Below, piece by piece: positions 42,743 to 51,201 of a stretch of DNA of 64,000 nucleotides. The DNA lies in the NCBI RefSeq assembly GCF_003351025.1, contig NZ_QPCG01000001.1, forward strand, positions 1,433,949 through 1,497,948, in the 5' to 3' direction. This DNA is from Mucilaginibacter endophyticus. GTDB lineage: Bacteria; Bacteroidota; Bacteroidia; Sphingobacteriales; Sphingobacteriaceae. The position numbers were made by a program, and so were the translations under genes. How positions within the stretch are numbered: the first letter of the stretch is position 1; every line of letters begins with the position of its first letter. The notes below the pieces were generated by a model. It saw only the letters and a program-made list of their open reading frames with translations. It did not search any database and was not told the DNA's origin.

Positions 42743-43224
42743 AAATCAAGTTTGGTTTGCCCAACACCTGATACTTTTGCCTCATGTTCAAGCAGCCATT
42801 TTTTGCGCCATACGCCACCGGCATACCCGGTAAGGCTGCCGTCTGAACCTATTACCCGGTGGCAGGGAACAACCACCCATAGGTGATTGCGGCCATTGGC
42901 AGATGCTATGGCCCGTATAGCCAAAGGATTATTCATTTGGTTGGATTGTTGCGCGTAGGTAATGGTTGTACCGTAAGGAATACGCAGTAACTCGTCCCAA
43001 ACTTGTTGCTGAAACTCACTGCCCTGTTGTTTTATCGGAAAGGTAAAATCCTTGCGTGTTCCTGCAAAGTATTCGTTCAACTGGTCGATAGCTGTTTGCA
43101 GCAATCCGGTAGGAGCAGGCTCAATATCATATTCCTCATCCCTTATGGATACTGATGCAATGAATCCATCTTCTTCGGTAATACGGGCAATGCCAACCGG
43201 TGTACGAAAATAAGCTGTGGGCAT
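42739..43224 (-). CDS. ogt: Methylated-DNA-protein cysteine methyltransferase
   Basis: A 161-residue DNA-repair protein that moves the methyl group from O6-methylguanine to its own cysteine. The active site PCHRVIGSDGSLTGYAGG (near residue 120, quoted in part) and the upstream WDELLRIPYGTTITYAQQ region (helix-turn-helix) are clear. The length fits the short Ogt/AGT type without an Ada regulatory domain. Its stop codon overlaps that of the signalling gene by 4 nt. Single gene. Confidence 0.94.
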   Translation of the reverse strand: MPTAYFRTPVGIARITEEDGFIASVSIRDEEYDIEPAPTGLLQTAIDQLNEYFAGTRKDFTFPIKQQGSEFQQQVWDELLRIPYGTTITYAQQSNQMNNPLAIRAIASANGRNHLWVVVPCHRVIGSDGSLTGYAGGVWRKKWLLEHEAKVSGVGQTKLDF

Positions 43225-43305
43225 GGGTAATTGGTATATTCAATATCAAAATTAAGCTAATTTTTTTAGCCTGTCAAATGCCCGCCGTCACTCGCGGGTA
43301 ATTAT

Positions 43306-43313
43306 TACATTTG
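43306..43313 (+). promoter_or_regulatory. -7 promoter element of ccmB
   Basis: TACATTTG at 43306-43313 matches the Bacteroidota TAnnTTTG. The ATG begins 6 nt downstream, so a leaderless or very short leader is implied. No good TTTG lies at the -33 distance. Confidence 0.4.
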
Positions 43314-43318
43314 CGGTC

Positions 43319-44002
43319 ATGAAACTTGCTAACGAAACCTGGTATCTGCTTAAAAAAGAAATTTTGCTCGAGTGGCGGTCAAAATATGCTTTTAATGGCG
43401 TTTTGCTTTATGTGGTTTCAACAGTTTTTGTTTGTTATATCTCCCTTAATTTAAATCCGGGTTTTTCAAATAGCAGCGGCTATCCTATAGTTTGGAACGT
43501 ATTGTTCTGGATTATTATGCTGTTTGCGTCGGTAAATGCCATTGCCAAGAGCTTTCTGCAGGAGAGTAAAAGCAGATTGCTCTATTACTATTCCATAGCA
43601 AGCCCGCAGGCTATTATCCTATCAAAAACCATCTATAACATTTTGCTGATGGCTTTGCTGAGCACATTGGCTTTAGTGATATACAAGGTGTTTTTTCCTA
43701 ATATTATTGGCGATCTGCTTTATTACTTCCTTGCGGTGCTGATAGGAAGCGTTAGCTTTTCAACCGTCTTTACCATGATCTCGGCCATTGCCTCTAAAGC
43801 AGGTAATAATGGTACTCTGATGGCTATCTTGAGTTTTCCGGTTATCATTCCTGTGATACTGGTGCTTATCAAGTTAAGCAAAAGCGCGATGGATGGGGTA
43901 GACCGGAGCTTCTTTTATGGAAACATCGGTGTTTTATGCGCTATCAATGCTATCGTAATAGCCACGGCACTGTTACTCTTCCCTTATTTGTGGCGCGATT
44001 AA
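43319..44002 (+). CDS. ccmB: Heme exporter subunit CcmB
   Basis: A 227-residue integral membrane protein with six hydrophobic helices of the CcmB type, starting after an amphipathic TWYLLKKEILLEWRSKYAFNG segment. It serves as the permease of the CcmAB ABC complex that releases heme-loaded CcmE. No ccmA is next to it. The other ccm genes lie 6 kb further on, after unrelated genes. The orphan ABC ATPase at 11461 is not a CcmA type. The start follows a -7 element directly. Confidence 0.92.
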   Translation: MKLANETWYLLKKEILLEWRSKYAFNGVLLYVVSTVFVCYISLNLNPGFSNSSGYPIVWNVLFWIIMLFASVNAIAKSFLQESKSRLLYYYSIASPQAIILSKTIYNILLMALLSTLALVIYKVFFPNIIGDLLYYFLAVLIGSVSFSTVFTMISAIASKAGNNGTLMAILSFPVIIPVILVLIKLSKSAMDGVDRSFFYGNIGVLCAINAIVIATALLLFPYLWRD

Positions 44003-44145
44003 TTATTCTATTGGCAGCTCTTTAATCATTCTGAATTTTTCTGATCCTGTTTTAAGCTAATGTTTCTGGCCGGATATGCTTTTGCTTGCTGCGAGACGGC
44101 AAATTTTTGCTCTGTTTTTCACATTTTCTTCTAATTTGATTTTAA

Positions 44146-44178
44146 TTTGGATTAAGTCTAAATTAGTAATTACTTTTG
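44146..44178 (+). promoter_or_regulatory. Promoter of the iron/redox operon
   Basis: TTTG at 44146-44149, a 21-nt spacer and TACTTTTG at 44171-44178 match the Bacteroidota promoter pattern, 22 nt before the ATG of the porin gene. No clear Fur box was read here. Confidence 0.65.
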
Positions 44179-44200
44179 TCGCCGACTTAACCAGATAACA

Positions 44201-45442
44201 ATGCATGCTAAAACCCTTACTTTAGTCATACTTTCTTTTCTTATTTCAGGCACAGCGTTGGCGCAACAGCCCAATAACTCAACTGCCGAAGATTCTTTAA
44301 ACAACAATACTGTTAAGAGCTCGCTTTTATCAAATACTACCATTGGTGGTTATGGCAATGCTTTTTACCAGTATAATAACAATCACCGTACAGCCAAGGT
44401 CGATCTTGAGCGCTTCGTATTGTTTGTTGGTCACAAATTCAGCGATAAGATCTCTTTCTTTTCTGAAACCGAGCTTGAAGACGCCAAAGTGAATGGCGGC
44501 GAACCCGGCGGTGAAATTACTATTGAGCAGGCTTACCTGAAGTTTAACCTCAACCCCAATCAATACATCGTTGCGGGTTTGTTTTTACCGAGGATAGGTA
44601 TCCTGAATGAGAACCACCTGCCAACCACTTTTAATGGTAACGAGCGTAACTATGTTGAAACGCTGGTAATCCCTGCTACCTGGCGCGAATTGGGCGTTGG
44701 CTTTTATGGTCGTTTAAATAACTTCCCAATTAACTATTCAATTGGATTGATGAACGGCTTAAGCGCGGGCGGCTTCACACACGGAACGGGTATTGTTGAC
44801 GGAAGGTTTGAAGGCCGTAACGCTACCGGCACCAACCTTGCAGTTACAGGTGCGCTTCAGTATTATCAAAGTGGTTTTAAAGCCCAGTTATCGGGCTATT
44901 ATGGTGGTACCGTGGGTCTTCGTAAAACAGAGGCAGATAGTCTTGGCTTAAACTCGGGCGTATTTGGTACCCCGGTTGCCATGGGTGAGGGCGATATCCA
45001 GTATAACGGACAAGGCTTTTCAGTAAAAGTATTGGGCACTATCCTTTCAATTAAAGATGCCGACAAGATCAACAGGGCCTATGCCAGCAATACGCCAAAG
45101 GCAGCCTACGGAGCCTATGCTGAAATAGGATACGATCTGCTTTACCGCAGCAACTATGGTAAACTTAACGCTCCGCAATTAATTGTTTTTGTGCGTGATG
45201 AAAAGCTCGATCTTAATTACCGCATCCCATCAAACGGTATAACCGATCAAACACTTAATCAAAACTTTGTGGTAGCCGGTTTAACTTATCTGCCGCTTCG
45301 TAATGTGGTAGTGAAGGGCGATGTACGGTTGGCGCATACCGGTGCACAAAACCCGGCGCTGATAGTGAACCCAAGTCCGGTGGCATTGCCTTACCAAACC
45401 AACAATACTTTGATAAACCTGGGTGTTGGATATTCATTTTAA
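44201..45442 (+). CDS. Outer-membrane porin-like protein
   Basis: A 413-residue protein with a signal peptide (cleavage near ALAQQ, about 22) and a beta-rich composition. Its last strand ends in Phe (LGVGYSF), a sign of insertion by the BAM machinery. It resembles the phosphate-selective porin O/P family and the beta-barrel proteins that accompany di-heme cytochrome genes. It is the first of four genes (porin, Rieske, imelysin, di-heme protein), which follow each other with 8-11 nt gaps. Likely role: entry of iron or a ligand into the periplasm. Function inferred from context. Confidence 0.85.
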   Translation: MHAKTLTLVILSFLISGTALAQQPNNSTAEDSLNNNTVKSSLLSNTTIGGYGNAFYQYNNNHRTAKVDLERFVLFVGHKFSDKISFFSETELEDAKVNGGEPGGEITIEQAYLKFNLNPNQYIVAGLFLPRIGILNENHLPTTFNGNERNYVETLVIPATWRELGVGFYGRLNNFPINYSIGLMNGLSAGGFTHGTGIVDGRFEGRNATGTNLAVTGALQYYQSGFKAQLSGYYGGTVGLRKTEADSLGLNSGVFGTPVAMGEGDIQYNGQGFSVKVLGTILSIKDADKINRAYASNTPKAAYGAYAEIGYDLLYRSNYGKLNAPQLIVFVRDEKLDLNYRIPSNGITDQTLNQNFVVAGLTYLPLRNVVVKGDVRLAHTGAQNPALIVNPSPVALPYQTNNTLINLGVGYSF

Positions 45443-45453
45443 ACTTAAACAAC

Positions 45454-45879
45454 ATGGATAGAAGAGATTTTGTAAAACAGTCATGCTCGTTATGCCTTGC
45501 TGTAGGCGCAGGTATGCTGGTGAGCTCGTTATCAGGTTGTGCTACCCTGCCTGTTTATAAAGCGGCTGTAGCCAACAACACGGTAACTGTTCCGGAAACT
45601 ATTTTCGGCACAACTAATTTTCAACTGATCCAGCCTAAAAACCAGTATTATAACATCGGTTTAAAAAAGGAGGCTAACGGTACTTATACCGCATTGCTGT
45701 TAAAATGCACCCATGCTGATAACCAACTCACGCCTGTTGGCAACAATGGTTATAAATGCGATTTGCATGGCAGCACCTTCAATAATGAAGGCCAGGTAAC
45801 TGCCGGTCCTGCTGAACGGCCGCTTAAGAAGTACGCAACAGAAGTAATATCAAATCAAATCATAATTCATCTAACTTAA
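45454..45879 (+). CDS. Rieske [2Fe-2S] lipoprotein or Tat protein
   Basis: A 141-residue protein with an N-terminal export signal (DRRDFVKQSC and a later LSGC, so possibly a lipoprotein with Cys29). A small Rieske domain follows: Cys85 and His87 (KCTH), then Cys102 and His105 (CDLHG), 14 residues apart. Rieske clusters carry single electrons. It stands between the porin and imelysin genes. In this set it may feed electrons to or from the di-heme protein. The short domain lacks the disulfide Cys pair of respiratory complexes. Confidence 0.9.
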   Translation: MDRRDFVKQSCSLCLAVGAGMLVSSLSGCATLPVYKAAVANNTVTVPETIFGTTNFQLIQPKNQYYNIGLKKEANGTYTALLLKCTHADNQLTPVGNNGYKCDLHGSTFNNEGQVTAGPAERPLKKYATEVISNQIIIHLT

Positions 45880-45888
45880 TTTTTTACC

Positions 45889-46965
45889 ATGAAAAATACC
45901 TTACTTGGTCTGTCATGTGCTGCTATCCTCGCTTTAAGCAGCTGTGGAAAAGATAACAACCCAGGCGGAACCCAGACAACTGCTGTTGATGAGCAGGAAG
46001 TAATAACCCAGTTTGTTAGCGTTGTTGGTAATCCAAACTACGTTGATATTCAGGCAAAAGCTACTTTATTAAACACATCAATAACTACGTTTTTAGCAAC
46101 GCCCACCGATGCTAACCTAACCGCTGCCCGTGTAGCCTGGAAAAACACCCGCCAGCCATGGGAGCAGGCCGAGGGCTTTTTGTTTGGTCCGGTTGAAGAT
46201 GAAAACTATGATCCAACTATGGATAGCTGGCCTTTGAACAGGACGGATGTGGATGCTTTAATAGGAAGTTCAGACGTTATAACATTGTCTTATGTAGACG
46301 GTCTTGATGGTTTCTCCAAAGGTTTCCACGGTATCGAGTACATTATATTTGGCCCGGGTGGTACAAGAAAAGCCGCTGATATCACAGCCCGCCAAAAAGA
46401 TTATCTGAAGTTTACTTCTCAAAGTTTATTAAATACTACCACTGCACTTATGAATAGCTGGGCAGCTTCGGGTGATAATTATGCAGCCAAAATCACTACT
46501 GCCGGAAACGGGAGTACAGCCTTCAAAACACGCAAAGAATTGTTTACTACCATTGTTACTCAAATGGCGGGCATTTGCGAAGAAGTAGGTACCGGTAAAA
46601 TGGCTGAACCTTTCACCGAAAGGGATTCGACTAAAGATGAGTCATCATACTCGCACAATACTACTACCGATTTCATAAATAATATACAAGGTGTGCTTAA
46701 TGTTTATACCGCCACTTATAATGGTACCAAAGGCACAACGAGCTTAAGCGCTTTGGTTGCTTCAAAAAACCTGGCTTTAGATACTAAGATCAAAACACAA
46801 ATACAAACTGCTTTATCGTCAATGGCTTTGATAACCCCAACTTTTGAAAAGGCCATTTATGATAACCGCGATAAAATATCAAACAGTCAAACAGCCCTTG
46901 CAACTCTGCAAGCCACACTTGAAGGTGATTTGACAACATTTATACAAACTAATATTAAGGACTAA
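45889..46965 (+). CDS. Imelysin-family lipoprotein
   Basis: A 358-residue imelysin (peptidase M75-like) protein with a lipoprotein signal (LSSC, Cys19) and the GxHxxE site HGIE (147-150) in FSKGFHGIEYIIFG. Imelysins resemble the iron-binding EfeO/algp7 proteins and help capture iron in the periplasm or at the surface, and do not show clear peptidase activity. It follows the Rieske gene with 9 nt and precedes the di-heme gene with 8 nt. This order is typical of an iron-acquisition unit. Confidence 0.92.
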   Translation: MKNTLLGLSCAAILALSSCGKDNNPGGTQTTAVDEQEVITQFVSVVGNPNYVDIQAKATLLNTSITTFLATPTDANLTAARVAWKNTRQPWEQAEGFLFGPVEDENYDPTMDSWPLNRTDVDALIGSSDVITLSYVDGLDGFSKGFHGIEYIIFGPGGTRKAADITARQKDYLKFTSQSLLNTTTALMNSWAASGDNYAAKITTAGNGSTAFKTRKELFTTIVTQMAGICEEVGTGKMAEPFTERDSTKDESSYSHNTTTDFINNIQGVLNVYTATYNGTKGTTSLSALVASKNLALDTKIKTQIQTALSSMALITPTFEKAIYDNRDKISNSQTALATLQATLEGDLTTFIQTNIKD

Positions 46966-46973
46966 TTTTAAAG

Positions 46974-48347
46974 GTGAAGAAGTTAAGCGTAATAGGCGCG
47001 TTGGTGCTTTTGGTGCTGCTGTTGGCAAAATGTCAGAAAGCGGCTCAAATCTCAGCAGATAGATATGACGAGCGTTTATCTGGCGGTGATGCCACTGTGT
47101 TTGATATTACCTCGCATTCATTTGGTAATATGTTCCCCGGACTTTCAGGTTATGATGCCGAAGTTCATAGCCTGGGCGATGCGGCATTCAACAAAATCTT
47201 TGTTACCGCGCCTGCGCCCATTAATCCGGGTTTGGGAACCATCTTTAATAATAACTCCTGCATTTCGTGTCACCACAACGATGGGATAGGCTTGCCAACC
47301 GCCGGCGAATCAAACTCGTCGCTCCTGGTGCGGATCAGTATTCCTGGTACCGATGAACATGGTGGCCCGCTTGCGGCGCCAGGTTACGGTTTGCAGCTGC
47401 AGGATAAAGCTGTTTTTGGTAAAACGCCCGAGTGTAAGGTTAACATTGCATACAATGATGTGATATATAACTTTCCGGATGGCGAAGCCTATGCCTTGCG
47501 TACGCCTACTTATACCTTAACAAACCTATATACCGCGCTCTCGGCAGGGTATATGCTATCTCCACGTTTGGCGCCGCCAATGTATGGCTTGGGATTACTG
47601 GAAGCTATTCCTGAAAGTACTATCGTTGCCATGGCCGATCCGAACGACGCAAACGGTGACGGCATAAAGGGGCATGCCAATTACGTTTGGGATGTTGCTA
47701 CACAATCGCGCAAGCTAGGGCGTTTTGGCTGGAAAGCTAACACCGCATCGTTACTTACGCAAGTAGCTGCTGCTTACAATCAGGATATCGGTATTACCAA
47801 CAATATATTCCCGGTTGAGAATTCCTTTGGTCAATCTCAATATGATGGCCTAAAGGATGATCCCGAATTGGCCGATAGTACATTAAATGCTGTGAGATTT
47901 TATGCCGCTACGCTTGCGGTTCCGGCCCGTCGTGATGTTACCGATGCTACCAATAAAAGAGGCGAGTTATTATTTAAACAAGGCAAGTGCGAAAGTTGTC
48001 ATCGTCAAACCCTTACAACGGGGATAAACGTAGCTTTCAAGCCACTGTCAAACCAGGTGATCCATCCTTACACAGATATGCTGGTACATGATATGGGCCC
48101 TGGCCTTGCGGATAATCGTCCCGACTTTTTAGCTAACGGGCAGGAATGGCGTACAGCTCCGCTTTGGGGTTTGGGATTGTTTGAAAAGGTTAATTACCCC
48201 GGCTATTACCTTCATGACGGCCGTGCCCGCAGTATTACCGAGGCTATTATGTGGCATGGCGGAGAAGCAGAATCTTCAAAAGTTTTCTTCAGTACCCTAT
48301 CAAAAGTAGACAGGGACGCTATGCTGAGCTTTCTGAAAAGCTTGTAG
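46974..48347 (+). CDS. Di-heme cytochrome (DUF1111/thiol-oxidoreductase family)
   Basis: A 457-residue exported c-type cytochrome. Two CxxCH heme sites are visible: Cys96-His100 in CISCHHND and Cys339-His343 in CESCHRQ. It has a hydrophobic leader whose Cys20 follows LLAK, so lipoprotein anchoring is possible. Family members, called di-heme oxidoreductases, are fused or adjacent to imelysin genes in many Bacteroidota and probably change the redox state of iron. The start is GTG at 46974. It needs the Ccm system, genes for which lie on both sides. Confidence 0.92.
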   Translation: MKKLSVIGALVLLVLLLAKCQKAAQISADRYDERLSGGDATVFDITSHSFGNMFPGLSGYDAEVHSLGDAAFNKIFVTAPAPINPGLGTIFNNNSCISCHHNDGIGLPTAGESNSSLLVRISIPGTDEHGGPLAAPGYGLQLQDKAVFGKTPECKVNIAYNDVIYNFPDGEAYALRTPTYTLTNLYTALSAGYMLSPRLAPPMYGLGLLEAIPESTIVAMADPNDANGDGIKGHANYVWDVATQSRKLGRFGWKANTASLLTQVAAAYNQDIGITNNIFPVENSFGQSQYDGLKDDPELADSTLNAVRFYAATLAVPARRDVTDATNKRGELLFKQGKCESCHRQTLTTGINVAFKPLSNQVIHPYTDMLVHDMGPGLADNRPDFLANGQEWRTAPLWGLGLFEKVNYPGYYLHDGRARSITEAIMWHGGEAESSKVFFSTLSKVDRDAMLSFLKSL

Positions 48348-48368
48348 TATTATTCTCTATGTTATTCG

Positions 48369-48400
48369 GAAAGCGGCATGGAATAATTCATGCCGCTTTC
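48369..48400 (+). terminator. Terminator after the iron/redox operon
   Basis: A perfect 12-bp stem GAAAGCGGCATG/CATGCCGCTTTC (48369-48380 with 48389-48400) with an 8-nt loop and TTTTATT after it. It ends the four-gene porin-Rieske-imelysin-di-heme unit. Confidence 0.9.
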
Positions 48401-48424
48401 TTTTATTAATGTGTATCTGGTTTT

Positions 48425-48504
48425 GCGTTAGCGATAGGAGCGGGTACCGGCCTGTGGCTAAGGCCTGTGCAGTATGAGCGGATAGCGCGGGCCGAAGGTA
48501 ACGC
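48425..48504. ncRNA. Structured repeat, member A
   Basis: An 80-nt GC-rich element closed by GCGTTA/TAACGC. It shares the words GCGATAGG, AGCGGGTACCGGCC, GTATGAGCG and CGGGCCGAAGG with the element at 53287-53369. It lies after a terminator and does not encode a convincing protein. The conserved blocks and closing stem suggest an RNA or a mobile palindrome. The strand is not certain. Confidence 0.5.
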
Positions 48505-48569
48505 CCATATTCAGTTTGCAGTTTAAAGTAAGCAGTTTGCAGTTTAGCTTTTGTTACTTGAACCTCCAA

Positions 48570-48677
48570 CTTGCGCTCGTTTTTAACGAGTGCTTAACGT
48601 TGGTTGGCGATTGTATCGCCTGCGCTTACGTTATAAACGTAAGCCCATTGTAAGCACTCGTTAAAAACGAGCGCAAG
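48570..48677. repeat. 108-bp element able to fold as a three-way junction
   Basis: Perfect 27-bp outer arms (48570-48596 with 48651-48677) enclose two further perfect hairpins: GGCGAT/ATCGCC (48606-48620) and GCTTACGTT/AACGTAAGC (48624-48644). The result is a three-way-junction shape with no ORF. Confidence 0.8.
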
Positions 48678-48862
48678 AAAAAAAAGAATTTATCGAATTA
48701 CATCTTCCCATTCTGTCTATTCCTTAATTCTTAAAATTCCGGTTCAGATAAATTCCAATCGAGACAAACCCACCGCAACAAAAATTATACAACAACAATT
48801 CATTAACCGTTCATAAAAAATGTGTTTTTTAGTAGATTGAAAAAATATCCTAATTTTATTTA

Positions 48863-50047
48863 ATGCGTTTTTATTGGTTTTTGCTTATCGCGTTTATATG
48901 CCCGCTCATAGTTTCGGCGCAAACCGGTACTATTACAGGTAAGGTAGTCAGGGCCGATTCTAAAAGCCCGGTAGCCAATGCCAGCGTATTTTTAAATAAT
49001 GCCACGTACGGCACTTCCACTGCCGAGGACGGTACTTTTACCCTGGCCGGTGTAAAGCCGGGCCAATATCAGTTGGTAGTTACCGGTGTAAGTATTGAAG
49101 AGTATTCGACAACTGTATTGGTTGGCCGTGAGCCCGCTAAGCTGAGCATAGAGGTTAATCAGAAGGTATTAATGCTGCGCGAGGTTGTGATCAGCAGCAG
49201 TGCCGACTGGAAAAAGAACTACGAGTTGTTCCGCAAGGAATTTGTTGGCGATACCGAAAATGGCAAAGAGTGTAAGGTTACTAATCCACATATCCTTAAT
49301 ATTATTTATCACAGGGGTAAACAACAACTGGAAGCATCAGGCGATGAGTTTCTTGTGGTTGAGAACCTGGCGCTGGGCTATCGTACTAAATTTTTACTAA
49401 AAAGTTTTTTGTATGATGCTATAGAGCATACTATATCTTACTCTGGAAGTGCACTGTTTGAAAACCTGCCTGGTAGCGCTGCGCAGAAAAAGCTTTGGAA
49501 GCAGAAACGTGAGCAGGCTTATTACGGCTCGGCCCAACATTTTTACCGTTCGCTTTATAAAGGGAAATTAAAAGAAGAAGGCTTTGAGGCGCACGATTTT
49601 ACGCGGCTGATTAATCCCGAACGACCAGAGGAAGCAGTGTTGGTGCAGAAGATGAAGAAGTATCGGGACGGCCCGCGCGATTCGGCAATGAGGTATTACA
49701 ATTTATCGAAAATGACTAAATGGTACCGGGAAAACTTGGCGAAGCTGCCTTATCAGGAATTTGAGATTCTGCGTAAAACACCGCAAGATGGGATCTACGC
49801 GTTGACTTTTCCGCACTTTTTATACGTTGTATATACCAAACGCGAGGAAACCACCGAGTTTAAGGATGTTTACCATCCGCTGGATATGCCCAACTACGAA
49901 ACCAGTATCATGACCAAATATTCGGGCTATGTAGCCTTTGATATGAATGGGATTGTGGTATCGAGCCCAAGCCCGTTATATGAAGGTTCATGGTCAAAAG
50001 CCAAACTCGGCGATTTACTGCCGGTTGATTATGAGCCGGGGGATTGA
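48863..50047 (+). CDS. Carboxypeptidase-regulatory-like domain protein
   Basis: A 394-residue exported protein with a signal peptide (about 1-19, ending SAQ). An N-terminal CarbopepD_reg_2-like beta-sandwich follows (TGKVVRADSKSPVANASVFLNN, then TSTAEDGTFTLAGVKPGQYQL, in parts). The next 300 residues are rich in charged and aromatic groups and match no known fold to me. In Bacteroidota this front domain often begins TonB-dependent receptors, but the barrel is missing here. It stands between the iron operon and ccmC without close spacing to either. Confidence 0.85.
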   Translation: MRFYWFLLIAFICPLIVSAQTGTITGKVVRADSKSPVANASVFLNNATYGTSTAEDGTFTLAGVKPGQYQLVVTGVSIEEYSTTVLVGREPAKLSIEVNQKVLMLREVVISSSADWKKNYELFRKEFVGDTENGKECKVTNPHILNIIYHRGKQQLEASGDEFLVVENLALGYRTKFLLKSFLYDAIEHTISYSGSALFENLPGSAAQKKLWKQKREQAYYGSAQHFYRSLYKGKLKEEGFEAHDFTRLINPERPEEAVLVQKMKKYRDGPRDSAMRYYNLSKMTKWYRENLAKLPYQEFEILRKTPQDGIYALTFPHFLYVVYTKREETTEFKDVYHPLDMPNYETSIMTKYSGYVAFDMNGIVVSSPSPLYEGSWSKAKLGDLLPVDYEPGD

Positions 50048-50059
50048 ATTAGTCGTTGT

Positions 50060-50128
50060 GTCATTGCATCATTAGGTCATTTTTTTATTTGTGTGAATAA
50101 TGACTCAGTGACCTGATGACTTAATGAC
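50060..50128. repeat. Imperfect palindrome (GTCATT...AATGAC)
   Basis: 50060-50079 is complementary to 50109-50128 with a few mismatches, around a T-rich loop. It lies between the regulatory-domain protein and ccmC, and could end the former's transcript. Confidence 0.55.
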
Positions 50129-50163
50129 AATGAAATTTCACTACCTTTACCGCACAATTTAAT

Positions 50164-50838
50164 ATGAAGTTTATTTATCAAACCTGGTGGAAAGTGGCGG
50201 CTGTTTTGCTGGTGCTATCTACCTTTTACACCGGCTTGGTTTTCAAAGCGCCAAGGCTACCAATTATTCACGAAACCATCCGTAATTTGTATTTCCACGT
50301 ACCAATGTGGATGGGGATGCTTACGGTATTTGTTGTATCGGTTTATTTCAGCATAAAGTATTTGCAGGATGGAAAGGAAGAGCATGACCTTGCCGCTGTT
50401 GAATGTGTTAATACCGGGCTGTTATTTTATAGCTTAGGCCTTTTAACAGGTATGCTGTGGGCAAAATATACCTGGGGCGAATTTTGGAGCGGAGACCCTA
50501 AACAAAACAGTGCTGCTATCGCATTTTTGCTGTATTGTGCTTACCTGGTACTTCGTAACTCTATTGATGAGGAGCAGAAACGTGCAAAGATCTCGGCCAT
50601 CTACAACATATTCGCGTTTCCGATCATGATTGTTTTGATATTTGTTTTACCCCGTTTAACAGATTCATTGCACCCGGGCAGCGGTGGTAACCCTGCATTT
50701 GGTAAATATGACCTTGATAATGGCATGAAGATAGCCTTTTACCCGGCCATGCTGGGCTGGAGCTTTATTGCACTCTGGATTGCCACTATCCGCTACCGGA
50801 TCCGTTTAATTGAGTATAAGAAGAACGCTATAAATTAA
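50164..50838 (+). CDS. ccmC: Heme-handling membrane protein CcmC
   Basis: A 224-residue membrane protein with about six helices. The heme-handling region between helices reads WGEFWSGDPKQNSA (from Trp104), the Bacteroidota version of the WWD motif. Likely heme-ligand His residues are His45 (YFHVPMW) and one in SLHPGSG near residue 171. CcmC loads heme onto CcmE. It is followed by a small CcmD-like gene with a 1-nt gap. The normal neighbours ccmB and ccmE are displaced by other genes. Confidence 0.93.
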   Translation: MKFIYQTWWKVAAVLLVLSTFYTGLVFKAPRLPIIHETIRNLYFHVPMWMGMLTVFVVSVYFSIKYLQDGKEEHDLAAVECVNTGLLFYSLGLLTGMLWAKYTWGEFWSGDPKQNSAAIAFLLYCAYLVLRNSIDEEQKRAKISAIYNIFAFPIMIVLIFVLPRLTDSLHPGSGGNPAFGKYDLDNGMKIAFYPAMLGWSFIALWIATIRYRIRLIEYKKNAIN

Positions 50839-50839
50839 G

Positions 50840-51049
50840 ATGAAGAAATTAACGCTTTTATTGTTACTGCTTACGTTTTGTACCGCTGTTTTCGCGCAGC
50901 AGGGGCAGCAAGTTGAAATGGCAGATGCCCTGCGCCAGTCGGGAAAAATTTACGTAGTTGTGGTAACTATTTCCATAATTTTTGTTGGTTTGGCCCTTTA
51001 CCTGTTTTCAATAGACCGCAGATTAAAAAAAGTCGAAAACGAAAAGTAG
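50840..51049 (+). CDS. CcmD-like small membrane protein
   Basis: A 69-residue protein with a signal-like N-terminal hydrophobic region (about 4-20), a short polar stretch and a second helix (about 34-54), ending in a basic RRLKKVENEK tail. Single-gene position directly after ccmC with 1 nt between them, plus the helix followed by a charged tail, match CcmD, which helps release holo-CcmE. CcmD sequences are poorly conserved, so this is an assignment by position and topology. Confidence 0.75.
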   Translation: MKKLTLLLLLLTFCTAVFAQQGQQVEMADALRQSGKIYVVVVTISIIFVGLALYLFSIDRRLKKVENEK

Positions 51050-51201
51050 TTCAAATAATATGTTTAAACAATTTAAACATATTATTCGGGACGGTGTTTG
51101 ATGGTGTATAGGGCACACTAACTAAGAAATATTTGCAATATTGATAAAAATTGTACCAAATTTGCTCACTTTTTTAAGAGATTAATATTTATACAATAGT
51201 T

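Noticed and set aside
44146..44200. Fur box before the iron operon
   Set aside because: The AT-rich region has no readable 19-bp Fur-type palindrome.
48357..48569. 70-residue ORF on the minus strand
   Set aside because: It crosses a terminator and a structured repeat and has no recognisable domain.
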